Source: an uncultured Prevotellaceae bacterium (lineage in GTDB: Bacteria; Bacteroidota; Bacteroidia; Bacteroidales; Bacteroidaceae). Taken from it: DNA of 61,403 nt. How positions within the stretch are numbered: position 1 is the first letter of the stretch; every line of letters starts with the position of its first letter. The stretch lies in NCBI GenBank assembly GCA_902780025.1, contig CACZDV010000012.1:1-61403 (forward strand). The letters are read 5' to 3'. A program made the position numbers and the translations under genes. A model generated the notes under the pieces. It saw nothing but the letters and a program-made list of their open reading frames with translations, made no database searches and was not told the origin of the DNA. Positions 8,553-17,696 of the stretch are shown here, piece by piece.

Positions 8553-11345
8553 ATGAAGAAAACATTACTTTTCGTAGCTATGGCACTCTTCACACTGACA
8601 GGTGCCTACGCTCAGGAAGAAGGTGGAGAGGAAGCTCCCATTCCCGTCTACACCAAGTCATTCCAATCTGTCATTGACGATGCAAAGTTCATCGTGGCAG
8701 ACAACCACTACACCAAAGGGCAGAGTGAGCTGCAGAAAGCCATTGAGGCGGCAGAAGCCAGCATCGCCACTCTGGCTGACAATGATGCCGTTCGTGAGGC
8801 TATGACCACCTTACAGGCCGCCATTGACCTGTTCGTCACAAGCAACGACTACGCTGATGCAACTGAGAAGGTACAGAATCCGAGTTTCAGCATTGACGGC
8901 AACAACTCCAAGACTATCACGTCGTGGACAGTAAAGAACTTCAAGCAGAATCGTCGTGATGCTGCCGTATACTCTACCACCCGCGAAGGATTTACTTTTA
9001 CCTACTTCGCTGAGCAATGGGTTGCAGCTGCCAACGGTTCTCTGTCCGGTTCTGGTGACATTTCACAGGTAGTCAAGGGGCTACCCGCCGGCCACTATCG
9101 TCTGACTGCCGACGTCTTCGCACACAACCAGAAGTATGATGCCACCTGTGAGGAGGCCGTTGGTATACAGCTTTATGTCAACGACGCAGTTCGCGAGATT
9201 GGTTTGACAGGTCTTAGCGATACTCAGACCGCAGCTTTCAGTCTTGACTTCGATGTGGCTGAAGGCCAGGAGCCTACTATCGGTTTCCGTTTTGAAGGCA
9301 CCAATGTCAACTGGTTAGGTTGGGACAACATAACGCTCTACTACATTGGCGACCCCGAGGGTTACAACAGTATTGTCAATGCCGAGAAGATTGCTGCTGC
9401 CAAGGAGGCACTGGCAAACGCTTTGGCAGCAGCCAAGGAAGTATTGGCCAGCGAAGACAAGCCTTTCTACCACAATGAGTTGCAGGCTGCCATTGACGCC
9501 GCCGAGGCTCTGACCGAATCGGCTACCCTGGAAGAACTCACTGAGGCTAAGGACAACATCGATACCGCGCAGAAGACCTTTAATGACTATAACAAGCACT
9601 ACACTGCCCTGAAGTCTGCCATCGAAAAAGCAGAGGCACTGATTGCTGGTGGCGAGATGACCGTAGGCGTCGACCAATTCCAAGAGGCCATCAACACTGC
9701 CAAGACACAGTTGAGTACTGCTGCTACTGACTATGCAGACATCGCTGAAGGCGGTGCTGCCTTGACAGACGAAGCCCTTGACGCCCTGAATAAGGCAGAA
9801 AGTAAATTCCGCGTACTCAACGCCAGTTTTGCCAACCCCGCCAACGTCATCACCAACGGAGGTATGAGTTCTATGGATGGCTGGGATGTTTTATCTGGAG
9901 GTACTGCAAATCCCGCCCTGCACATCAACACATCGGGTAACGTCACCAACTTCAGCAAACCCTTCATGGAGTGCTGGGTCAACAACACGAACTACGGTCA
10001 GCAGAACTATGCCCGTCAGACCGTCACTGCATTGCCCGACGGACAGGAACTGCCCAGCGGCTATTATGTACTGAAGGCTGCCGCCTTGGCTACCCGTCAG
10101 GATCAGGCTGACCTGAAAGTATCCGGCGTCACACTGCAGTTCCAGAATCAGGAAGTGGCAGTACAGACAGAGAATGGCATCGCCAAGATTTACACCATTG
10201 GTTTCCAGAAGAATGAGGCCGGAGGTGAGCTGAGCTTCGGACTCTTCATTGACGAGGCTACCGATGCTAACTGGATTGCCTGGGACGAGGTTGAACTGCA
10301 GTTTGTTGGCGACAAAAACAAGTACATTGCCGACTACACCAAGGCCATGTTAGGTGAAAGCCTCGACGAGTTGAAGGCTGCTTTAGACAAAGCCAATAAG
10401 GCACTGGAGGACATTGATCTGCCGGAGGACTTCGAGAGCTCAGAACTCTTTGACTATATGGACGGTGCACAGTACTATCTGGACAATCCCACTGGCTCCG
10501 ATGTCACAAAGGAAAGTATAGAACTGCAGATTCAGCTGCTCAACGAGAGCCTCGATCGCTTCTTCACCAGCGGCGTATCACCTAAGGATGGACAGTACCT
10601 CAACTACACCACGCTCATTAAGAACGCCGATTTTGATGTAACTCCCGGCAGTGAGTGGACAGTGGAGACAGAAAATGGCGTTCTGCCCGGTGGTACCGAC
10701 TGCGTCAACTGGTGGTTTGGCAGCTCTGGTCCTGATGAGACTACTCAGGAATTCAGTCAGACACTTTCTGGCTTACCTGCCGGTAACTACCTTCTCGACG
10801 TGAACGCTGCCCTCCGCGTAGACATGAATTACTCTATCGAAGGTTACAAAGCAGAGAATCTGCCCAGCAACGTGACACTCTGTAAGGTCTACGCCAACAA
10901 CGACAGTGTCGACGTACATCCTTTCTTCTATGAAGACGAGGCTAAGGGCCTGACGCTGGAGAAGATGCTGGAAATGACCAATGACTACGATTACCGTCAC
11001 GGTAACGGCACCCTCATTGACGAGATGCTGAAGACGAGTGAACTGTACCACAGCTATATCCCCTTCACCTTAGAGAAGGAAGGCAACGTCAAGATTGGTT
11101 TCCGCGTGGAACTTCCCAAGAAGGGTGGTCAGATGCCGTTCATCGACTACTTCCACCTGTACTACTATGGTAAGCAGGATGTGGTGATTCCCGGTGAAGA
11201 AACAGCCATTGCCGAGGTTAAGACGAACGCTAAGAACACGAACGTTTACAACCTCAAAGGCCAGCTTATGCGCGTTGGCACATCTACTGAGGGTCTGAGC
11301 AAAGGACTCTACATCATTGGAGGTAAGAAAGTGCTTGTACGCTAA
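8553..11345 (+). CDS. Large secreted multi-domain protein, sorting-like C-terminus
   Basis: A 930-residue protein with a signal peptide (about 1-21, ending TGAYAQ). It alternates Ala/Glu/Lys-rich three-helix segments (about 35-110, 280-420 and 590-690) with Gly/aromatic-rich beta-sandwich-like segments. The latter read like carbohydrate-binding modules (for example NPSFSIDGNNSKTITSW and later NGGMSSMDGW, each followed by a GLPAGHY/LPDGQ-type strand). The C-terminus VYNLKGQLMRVG...GLYIIGGKKVLVR resembles a type-A secretion-sorting domain. No catalytic domain is recognised. It resembles the protein at 30038-34147. ATG 8553 is preferred over an in-frame TTG six bases earlier. The GH43 gene follows after 12 bp, suggesting shared polysaccharide targeting. 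Confidence 0.75.
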   Translation: MKKTLLFVAMALFTLTGAYAQEEGGEEAPIPVYTKSFQSVIDDAKFIVADNHYTKGQSELQKAIEAAEASIATLADNDAVREAMTTLQAAIDLFVTSNDYADATEKVQNPSFSIDGNNSKTITSWTVKNFKQNRRDAAVYSTTREGFTFTYFAEQWVAAANGSLSGSGDISQVVKGLPAGHYRLTADVFAHNQKYDATCEEAVGIQLYVNDAVREIGLTGLSDTQTAAFSLDFDVAEGQEPTIGFRFEGTNVNWLGWDNITLYYIGDPEGYNSIVNAEKIAAAKEALANALAAAKEVLASEDKPFYHNELQAAIDAAEALTESATLEELTEAKDNIDTAQKTFNDYNKHYTALKSAIEKAEALIAGGEMTVGVDQFQEAINTAKTQLSTAATDYADIAEGGAALTDEALDALNKAESKFRVLNASFANPANVITNGGMSSMDGWDVLSGGTANPALHINTSGNVTNFSKPFMECWVNNTNYGQQNYARQTVTALPDGQELPSGYYVLKAAALATRQDQADLKVSGVTLQFQNQEVAVQTENGIAKIYTIGFQKNEAGGELSFGLFIDEATDANWIAWDEVELQFVGDKNKYIADYTKAMLGESLDELKAALDKANKALEDIDLPEDFESSELFDYMDGAQYYLDNPTGSDVTKESIELQIQLLNESLDRFFTSGVSPKDGQYLNYTTLIKNADFDVTPGSEWTVETENGVLPGGTDCVNWWFGSSGPDETTQEFSQTLSGLPAGNYLLDVNAALRVDMNYSIEGYKAENLPSNVTLCKVYANNDSVDVHPFFYEDEAKGLTLEKMLEMTNDYDYRHGNGTLIDEMLKTSELYHSYIPFTLEKEGNVKIGFRVELPKKGGQMPFIDYFHLYYYGKQDVVIPGEETAIAEVKTNAKNTNVYNLKGQLMRVGTSTEGLSKGLYIIGGKKVLVR

Positions 11346-11357
11346 GCCGTCTTGACA

Positions 11358-12377
11358 ATGAATAAGAATTCTCATCTTGTATTAACAAGTGTAATAGCGG
11401 TGCTGACTTTCAGCACCGCTTTTTCGCAACCACCCCGCCGTCAGCGCACAGCTTTCAAAACCGATACTGTGATGGCTCATGACCCAGTCATGGCCTTCGA
11501 AGACGGCAAGTATTATCTCTTGGCCACAGGCATGGGCATCAGTTGGGCCACATCTACCGACCGCAAGACATGGACGGTTGAACCAACCCCTTTCTTGAAA
11601 GAGATCCCGCAATGGACTCATGATTCCGTTCCCGGCTTCCGGGGGCACGTCTGGGCTCCCGACATCATCCGTAAGGACGGACTCTGGTGGTTGGCCTACT
11701 CCTGTTCGACATTCGGAAAGAACACCTCTGCTATCGGACTAATGGCCAGTGAGAAACTTACTGGTCCCTGGCGCGATTGCGGAGCCATCGTCTGTTCAAA
11801 GGAAGGGCGTAACGACTGGAATGCCATCGACCCGAATTTCGTTGTCGATGACGAGGGAACACCTTGGATGACCTGGGGTTCTTTCTGGGACGGCATTCAG
11901 TTAGCCCGCCTTGACCATACGATGCATCTGGTCAGCGAACCTATAACAATTGCCCGCCGAATGAATCTGCGTGACACCATGAAAGTTGAGCCGAACCCCA
12001 CCTCAAAGTTCGCTGGGCGCAACGCTATTGAGGCTCCTTTCATCTTTAAACACGACCACTATTATTATCTCTTCGTCTCTTGGGACTACTGCTGCCGAGG
12101 AACAAAGTCAAACTACCGCGTAGCTGTAGGCCGGTCCAAGAGCGTCTCCGGTCCCTACCTCGACCGTGACGGTAAGGATATGCTCAAGGGCGGCGGTACC
12201 ATCCTCCTTGAGGGCGACAAACAGGAATACGAAGCTGCAGGCCATTGTGCTGCCTATCATTTCGGTGATGACGACCTCTTTATCTGCCATGGCTACTCGG
12301 CCAAACAAAACGGTACAGCTCTGCTTGTCCAGCGGAAAATCTCATGGACACCAGACGGGTGGCCAAAACTGGAATAG
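11358..12377 (+). CDS. Glycoside hydrolase family 43, endo-arabinanase-like
   Basis: A 339-residue exported protein with a signal peptide (ending TAFSQ) and a single five-bladed beta-propeller of the GH43 type. Putative catalytic residues are Asp42 in HDPVM (general base), the Asp of NAIDPNFVVDD (pKa modulator) and the Glu of NAIEAPFIFK (general acid). WAPDI, GSFWDGI and DYCCRG...SNY are typical of arabinan endo-1,5-alpha-L-arabinosidase-like members, so arabinan side chains of pectin are the likeliest substrate; other arabinosidase or xylosidase activities cannot be excluded. ATG 11358 is chosen over a TTG at 11352. It lies 12 bp after the large secreted protein gene, and its stop codon overlaps the strong bidirectional terminator. 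Confidence 0.88.
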   Translation: MNKNSHLVLTSVIAVLTFSTAFSQPPRRQRTAFKTDTVMAHDPVMAFEDGKYYLLATGMGISWATSTDRKTWTVEPTPFLKEIPQWTHDSVPGFRGHVWAPDIIRKDGLWWLAYSCSTFGKNTSAIGLMASEKLTGPWRDCGAIVCSKEGRNDWNAIDPNFVVDDEGTPWMTWGSFWDGIQLARLDHTMHLVSEPITIARRMNLRDTMKVEPNPTSKFAGRNAIEAPFIFKHDHYYYLFVSWDYCCRGTKSNYRVAVGRSKSVSGPYLDRDGKDMLKGGGTILLEGDKQEYEAAGHCAAYHFGDDDLFICHGYSAKQNGTALLVQRKISWTPDGWPKLE

Positions 12378-12424
12378 ACAGACAAAAGCGGGGCGTCAAG
12401 TTGACGCCCCGCTTTTGTCTGTCT
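12376..12424. terminator. Bidirectional terminator
   Basis: A perfect 24-bp inverted repeat with a single central base, with GC-rich inner arms (GGGGCGTCAA/TTGACGCCCC) and AAAAG/CTTTT outside. It separates the plus-strand GH43 gene from the minus-strand SusD gene ending at 12432. It can terminate transcription in both directions. Confidence 0.9.
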
Positions 12425-12431
12425 ATTCAGA

Positions 12432-14318
12432 TTAATATCCAATCTTACCCTTCCAATTGAGATACCAGTTGCGCTGTTCGGTCAGCTTGCCGACGATGGA
12501 AGCCATCGAACTGCGGTTCTTCGCACCAAGACGGGCTCCGATAATCTCGGCCATCGTCTGTCCTGGATTAGGCTGACGCATGGCATAGCGCATGATGTCA
12601 TAATAGCGCATACCCTCAAAGGCAAACTCCAGTGCACTCTCATTCAGAATCAGGCTGTCGACGTAAGCCTGCTGCTCCTTGATGAGCTGAGCACGCTTCG
12701 TGGCATCTACCTCAACGGTGTCGTGAGGCAGCACGTAGAGCGTATCCATCGGCGTATAGCCAGAACCACGGGCATGGATGCCCATCTGGTTGTGAGTAGG
12801 ATCACTCAGGTTACCACTTGCATACTCCATTGCATCAATCACACCATAACGCACATCCGAGAAGTCATATTTAGCCAAATAGGCTGAGTCGGCCAGTGAG
12901 ACGGCCAGCGTCTTGGCTGAATCGGTGTAGTGGATAACCTTCTCGTTGATAGCCTCATTGCTGAGTCCCTCCGTCAGAATCTGGAAGGCCATGCGCGGAT
13001 AACCAGCAGCATTCAGCGCCTCTGCCATGCGGAGATAAACCATGGTACGACGATAGATATGCACGTTGCGCTGAGAAGAGTACTTATATATATACTGTGT
13101 CTCAATACGATCACCTGAGGCAGGGTCTCTCGTCCAGTCTTCCCTCCATGCATCCTGCAAGCGGAGGTCGCCCGACATGTGCTCAGTCAGTCCCTTCGGC
13201 GCATAAATCATGCTACCACCATTGGTGGAGAGCACACTGTTGTTCTGTGCCTCAGAAATCTCCGTCATACGAAGCGACGGAGTAATGCTCACCTTGTAGT
13301 CGTTCTCCTCACGTGATGTGAAGAAGTTGCGCAACTCACTATAGTGACCTTCGGCACGAATAGAGTCACCGGCAATCATTGTGATGAGTTCTCCCTCAGG
13401 ATCATCATATTCACCGATGGGGAAGATGGAGCCTGAAGGACTCATCCAGTTAGAACTTCCAGCCCTCCAGTAGCAGCGGTCTGTCATCGTCGTAGGATAG
13501 GCCGAGTTGACGCCATTGCGCTCGCTGATGTACTTGTAGTAGTTCTCGGCAGCCTTCTTGTAGTCGTTCGTATCCTGCGTGACCGAAGCCAACCACAGAT
13601 AGAGGTCGCCACGCACAATGCTCAGCGGGAAGTAGAGCAATTTAGACTCTACGCCACGAATCGTACGATAACCTGGCAGTTCCGTATTATAACGCTCTGG
13701 CAGCGAAGCCAGGTCGTTAATGAAATAGTTACAGATGGTCTGGATGTCTGCTCTGGGCTTGCTCTCAGCAGCCTCAGCCTCCTCCTTGCTCAGCATGGGC
13801 TCCGTATAGAAAGGCACCTTGCCATAGTTGATGACCAACTGGAGATAAGTCCATGCACGGATTGCTTTGATGGCAGCATACTCTTTCATGAAGATATACT
13901 CGCCACGGTTGTTGCGGAGTGCCGTGTCGGCCTTGGCGATGAAATAGTTACAGTTGTTGATGACGGCATAATAGTCGCTGGGATTATTATATACATTGTC
14001 ATCGCTCACATTGAATTCTGCAATCTCACGGAGATTCTTGTTTGCCACATCAGTGAGACCGACCAAGTCAGCGCGCAACTCACCCAGAAGGATGGTGCGG
14101 TCGGACAACGACTGCAACTTAGTCATCACGCCAATCACTGAGTAGATAGAGTCCTCAGCAAGATTCAGATGCTCCTGGTCGGCATAGAGCACGTCGCTGC
14201 TCTCCTGAGTGAAGAAATCCTCACAAGAGGTGAGCACGGGGAAAGCCATGAGGACCACGACAACGCCGCAGCACACTGAACTGGCTCCTTTACGATATAT
14301 ATTCTTGAAATTCTTCAT
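12432..14318 (-). CDS. SusD/RagB-family outer-membrane lipoprotein (pair B)
   Basis: A 628-residue SusD-like lipoprotein with lipobox VLTSC (Cys32). It has the family's helical TPR-type core (for example YAAIKAIRAWTYLQLVINYG at about 150) and the C-terminal signature ESALEFAFEGMRYYDIMRYA. SusD proteins cap the extracellular side of a SusC transporter and bind its ligand. Its partner is the SusC-like gene 50 bp upstream. It is the last gene of the seven-gene fasciclin/SusCD operon and ends at the bidirectional terminator. The ligand is unknown: no glycanase is encoded in the operon. Confidence 0.93.
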   Translation of the reverse strand: MKNFKNIYRKGASSVCCGVVVVLMAFPVLTSCEDFFTQESSDVLYADQEHLNLAEDSIYSVIGVMTKLQSLSDRTILLGELRADLVGLTDVANKNLREIAEFNVSDDNVYNNPSDYYAVINNCNYFIAKADTALRNNRGEYIFMKEYAAIKAIRAWTYLQLVINYGKVPFYTEPMLSKEEAEAAESKPRADIQTICNYFINDLASLPERYNTELPGYRTIRGVESKLLYFPLSIVRGDLYLWLASVTQDTNDYKKAAENYYKYISERNGVNSAYPTTMTDRCYWRAGSSNWMSPSGSIFPIGEYDDPEGELITMIAGDSIRAEGHYSELRNFFTSREENDYKVSITPSLRMTEISEAQNNSVLSTNGGSMIYAPKGLTEHMSGDLRLQDAWREDWTRDPASGDRIETQYIYKYSSQRNVHIYRRTMVYLRMAEALNAAGYPRMAFQILTEGLSNEAINEKVIHYTDSAKTLAVSLADSAYLAKYDFSDVRYGVIDAMEYASGNLSDPTHNQMGIHARGSGYTPMDTLYVLPHDTVEVDATKRAQLIKEQQAYVDSLILNESALEFAFEGMRYYDIMRYAMRQPNPGQTMAEIIGARLGAKNRSSMASIVGKLTEQRNWYLNWKGKIGY

Positions 14319-14324
14319 AACTTT

Positions 14325-14360
14325 GAATTTTCAATTTTCAATTATCAATTATCAATCTCA
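14325..14360 (-). repeat. TTTTCAATTATCAAT-type spacer repeat
   Basis: The spacer between the SusC-like and SusD-like genes of pair B consists of tandem copies of TTTTCAATTT/TATCAATTA. Related copies fill the equivalent spacer of pair A (23553-23576), and a short version lies at 19572-19584. All are between genes of the same operon. Confidence 0.7.
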
Positions 14361-14368
14361 AACCAGAA

Positions 14369-17300
14369 TTACAGGTTAATCTTCACACCAGCCACGATGC
14401 TGCGGCTCTGCGCCAGACGGCCCAGGTCAATACCCTGACCGATAACACTCGATGTCATGGTGAACTCAGGATCGCTGCCCAGATACTTGGTGAAGGTGAG
14501 CAGGTTGTTGCCCTGCACCCAGAACTGGAAGCCCTGGATATACTCCGACTTCAGAGGCAGGTCATAGCTCAGCGTGACGGTTTTCAGGCGCAGGTAGCTG
14601 CCATCCTCAATCCAACGGTCGCTGAAACGCGAGTTGCCAAGGGGATCCTGGAAAGTGATGCGGGGCACGTCGGTCACCTGACCCTCCACCTGCCAACGGC
14701 GCAGCAGGGCTGTGGTCTGATTCATGAAGCGCGAACCGCCTTCCAGTTGTGAACGCATGTAGTTATAGACATCATTGCCCAATGAGTAGTTGAAGCATAC
14801 ATCCAGTTTCAGGCGCTTCCACGCAAACGAGGTGAAGATGTTACCATAGATGTCAGGATTCGGATCGCCAATGAAGGTCTGATCGGCCTCGGTAATCATG
14901 CCGTCACCATTCAGGTCGGCAAAATGCACGTCACCGGCCTCGAAATAGACGCGATCTACGCCATTGTCGGCAAGGAAGTACAGACCCTTGGGATCGGCGG
15001 TTCCTGCGGCCTGTGCCTCAGCAGTAGAACTGAACACGCCCAGCGACTTGTAGCCATAGAACAGGTTCGCGGCCTGTCCCACCTGTGTGCGGATGGTGGC
15101 ACCATAGATTTGGTTGTCCATGTACTGTGCACCATCGGGAAGTTCCTTGATCTCATTCTTGTAATGGCCTGCGCTGGCACCAATCTGCCACTGGAAGTCC
15201 TTCAGAGCCAACACCTTTGCGGTGAAGTTCACGTCGAAGCCTTCGTTCTTCAACTTACCGCCATTCGACCAGTTCATGTCCAGACCGCTGAGGAAACCCA
15301 GCTGCTGACGGGTCAGCAGGTCGTCGGTATTAGAGCGGAAATAGTTCACGCCTAAGCTCAGGCGGTTGTTCAGGAAGTTACCCTCCAGGCCTGCACTCAG
15401 GCGACGTGTGGTCTCCCACTTGATCTTCGTATTGCCGATACCATCGAACGACAAACCCGAAATCGTCTGCAGGAACTGTGATGCACGGAAGTAAGAGCGG
15501 GCAGCATAGTAGTCAATATCATCGTTACCGCTGATGTCGTACCCCACAGCCAGACGCAAGTAGTCAATGCCGTTGACCTGAGCCAGCCATGGTTCGTTGG
15601 TCATTACCCATGAAGCCCGCACGCCGGGGAACACAGCCCATGCGCCCTTGAACAGGCGGAAGTCACCGCCATCCTGTCCGAAGCGTGACGAACCATCAAC
15701 GGTCACGTTAGCCTGCAGATAATAGCGGCTTAGATAATTGTACTCAGCCTGTGCATACCATGACATGGTGTTCCAGCTCTCATTGACACCCACTACATCC
15801 TTATCCTTCAGTGAGCCGCTCATGAACGGAGTCTTATCCGAACCAGTGTTGTAGCCTACCTGAGCTGTAGAGGTGAAGTCCTCCCAATTGAGGCGGGCAC
15901 CGCCAAACACGTGAATGTAATGTTCATCGTAGCGATTGCTCCAGTCAATACGAGTATCGCTCATCAGTGAGTTCTGCTTTGAAGCCAATGAACGCACCTC
16001 ATTCTCACGGTAGCCACCCAGACTCGATACATAGTAGTTGGGAGTGCCATTGATGGGGATGTAGAACATCTCATTGGTATTCACCAGATTGTAGCTGAAG
16101 TGCTCGCTCACGAAGAGGTTCCTGTTGATATTGAGCTTTGGTGTCACCGTCAGGTTCAACATAGAAGTCTCAAAGCGGTTCTTCGTCTCAGCCTCGGCAT
16201 AGTAGTTGATGGCTGCGGGATTGCCTAACTTCCAGTTGTAGTTGTTGTAGCCAGAGAGTGCCTCACTGAGGTAAGACTCCTGGTCAATGTCGTAGTGCTC
16301 GTCTGAGAAGCGACCTGAACCTGTCTCATCGTGACCATAGCTATAGGGGCTCAGGAAGGGGCTCTTCACATAGGCCAGGAACGAAGGAGCAACAGGCGTG
16401 CCCTCGTCGTAGGTCTCAGGAGCACCATCATTACGGATGTCACGTGTCTGGTTGGCAAACGAAGCATCGAAGCGCACCTTCAACTTCTGGGTTAGGTCAA
16501 TATCGGTATTGAAGCGAACGTTCAGGCGATCCATGTCATTGTATTTCATCGTACTCTGAGCCGAAGTATAACCTACAGAGAGGTTGTAGTTGGCCACTTC
16601 GTCACCACCCTCAACGTTGATGCCATAGTTCTGGGTCATTGCCGTGCGATAGACATAATCCTTCCAGTCAGTGTTCTGGTGGTACTGATCATAATAGTAG
16701 TACTTCTTACCCTTCTGGTCGAACTCATCTTTCAGGAACTTGAACTCACGGAGCGTGGTGTTGGTCGATTTCAGCATTTCCGAAGCATAGCTGCGGTACT
16801 GGCCTGCGTCCATCACCTCAATATATTTTGGCTCCAGCACGACACCCGCAGAGATGTTGGCCGTGATACGGGTGGCCATCGACTTGTTACGGCGCGTCTG
16901 AATCAAGATCACACCGTTAGCACCCTTGGAACCATAGAGCGCCGTACCATTGCGCACCACCGTCACCTTCTCAATGTCAGCGGGATTCAGGTTAGAAAGC
17001 ACGTCATTATAGAAGCCGTCGTGCAGAAGCGTACGCCCATATTGCTGGTCGATGATGACATCGTCGATGACCACCAGCGGCTGTGCGTTTACATTCAGTG
17101 AGTTCAGACCCTGCATGAACATCACGCTTCCCACACCTGGCGTACCGTTGCGGTTGACGGTATAAACCTGTCCGCCCAACTGTTTCTGAATCTCTTCCTT
17201 GATATTGATGGCGTTGGTGTACTTGAAATCATTAGCCTGATAATCACCACGCACATTGGTCTGAGCGCTGTACTCAGCCGTGAAAGTCAAGGGATAGAGG

Positions 17301-17665
17301 CTGGTTTGTTTCTGTTGTTCACCACTAACCAGGCCTAATTTCACCATGTTATGGTCGGGCGAGGTGATGGTGATGGCCGACGAGAATACGGGCACCTTCA
17401 ACTCGTAAGCGCCGTCATCATCGGTCAGCACACTGTAGCCGTCAATCTCTGCGGAACGCACAATAGCACCCGAAATGGGCTTATTGGTAGCCGCATCGAC
17501 CACCCTGCCTTTCACCGTGCGTGTCTCATACTGCTTCTTCACAGTAATCTTGCGCTTGATCTGAGCAACCTCCACCTCTTCTTCATCGGTGTCATCATCC
17601 TGTGCAACCACGCTCAGCGGGAAGGCCATCAGCAGCGAAAATCCAAATAAGATATATCGTTTCAT
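14369..17665 (-). CDS. SusC/RagA-family TonB-linked outer-membrane protein (pair B)
   Basis: A 1098-residue TonB-dependent transporter with a signal peptide (ending LSVVAQ), an acidic stretch (DDDTDEEEVEVAQ), a carboxypeptidase-regulatory-like domain at about 50-125, a plug at about 150-260 (VYGSKGANGV-type motif, here LYGSKGANGVILI) and a 22-strand-type barrel to the end. The N-terminal domain is less canonical than in the other two SusC proteins of the window, since the usual VVIGYG TonB-box region is not recognisable. It works with the SusD protein encoded downstream to import a bound ligand using TonB energy. The fasciclin gene lies 31 bp upstream. Confidence 0.93.
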   Translation of the reverse strand: MKRYILFGFSLLMAFPLSVVAQDDDTDEEEVEVAQIKRKITVKKQYETRTVKGRVVDAATNKPISGAIVRSAEIDGYSVLTDDDGAYELKVPVFSSAITITSPDHNMVKLGLVSGEQQKQTSLYPLTFTAEYSAQTNVRGDYQANDFKYTNAINIKEEIQKQLGGQVYTVNRNGTPGVGSVMFMQGLNSLNVNAQPLVVIDDVIIDQQYGRTLLHDGFYNDVLSNLNPADIEKVTVVRNGTALYGSKGANGVILIQTRRNKSMATRITANISAGVVLEPKYIEVMDAGQYRSYASEMLKSTNTTLREFKFLKDEFDQKGKKYYYYDQYHQNTDWKDYVYRTAMTQNYGINVEGGDEVANYNLSVGYTSAQSTMKYNDMDRLNVRFNTDIDLTQKLKVRFDASFANQTRDIRNDGAPETYDEGTPVAPSFLAYVKSPFLSPYSYGHDETGSGRFSDEHYDIDQESYLSEALSGYNNYNWKLGNPAAINYYAEAETKNRFETSMLNLTVTPKLNINRNLFVSEHFSYNLVNTNEMFYIPINGTPNYYVSSLGGYRENEVRSLASKQNSLMSDTRIDWSNRYDEHYIHVFGGARLNWEDFTSTAQVGYNTGSDKTPFMSGSLKDKDVVGVNESWNTMSWYAQAEYNYLSRYYLQANVTVDGSSRFGQDGGDFRLFKGAWAVFPGVRASWVMTNEPWLAQVNGIDYLRLAVGYDISGNDDIDYYAARSYFRASQFLQTISGLSFDGIGNTKIKWETTRRLSAGLEGNFLNNRLSLGVNYFRSNTDDLLTRQQLGFLSGLDMNWSNGGKLKNEGFDVNFTAKVLALKDFQWQIGASAGHYKNEIKELPDGAQYMDNQIYGATIRTQVGQAANLFYGYKSLGVFSSTAEAQAAGTADPKGLYFLADNGVDRVYFEAGDVHFADLNGDGMITEADQTFIGDPNPDIYGNIFTSFAWKRLKLDVCFNYSLGNDVYNYMRSQLEGGSRFMNQTTALLRRWQVEGQVTDVPRITFQDPLGNSRFSDRWIEDGSYLRLKTVTLSYDLPLKSEYIQGFQFWVQGNNLLTFTKYLGSDPEFTMTSSVIGQGIDLGRLAQSRSIVAGVKINL

Positions 17666-17696
17666 ATCGTTCTTTCTTTATTTAGTCATGGAACAT

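Noticed and set aside
14325-14360. TTTTCAATT repeats as a CRISPR array
   Set aside because: Units are short, directly adjacent and without unique spacers; no cas genes are in the window.
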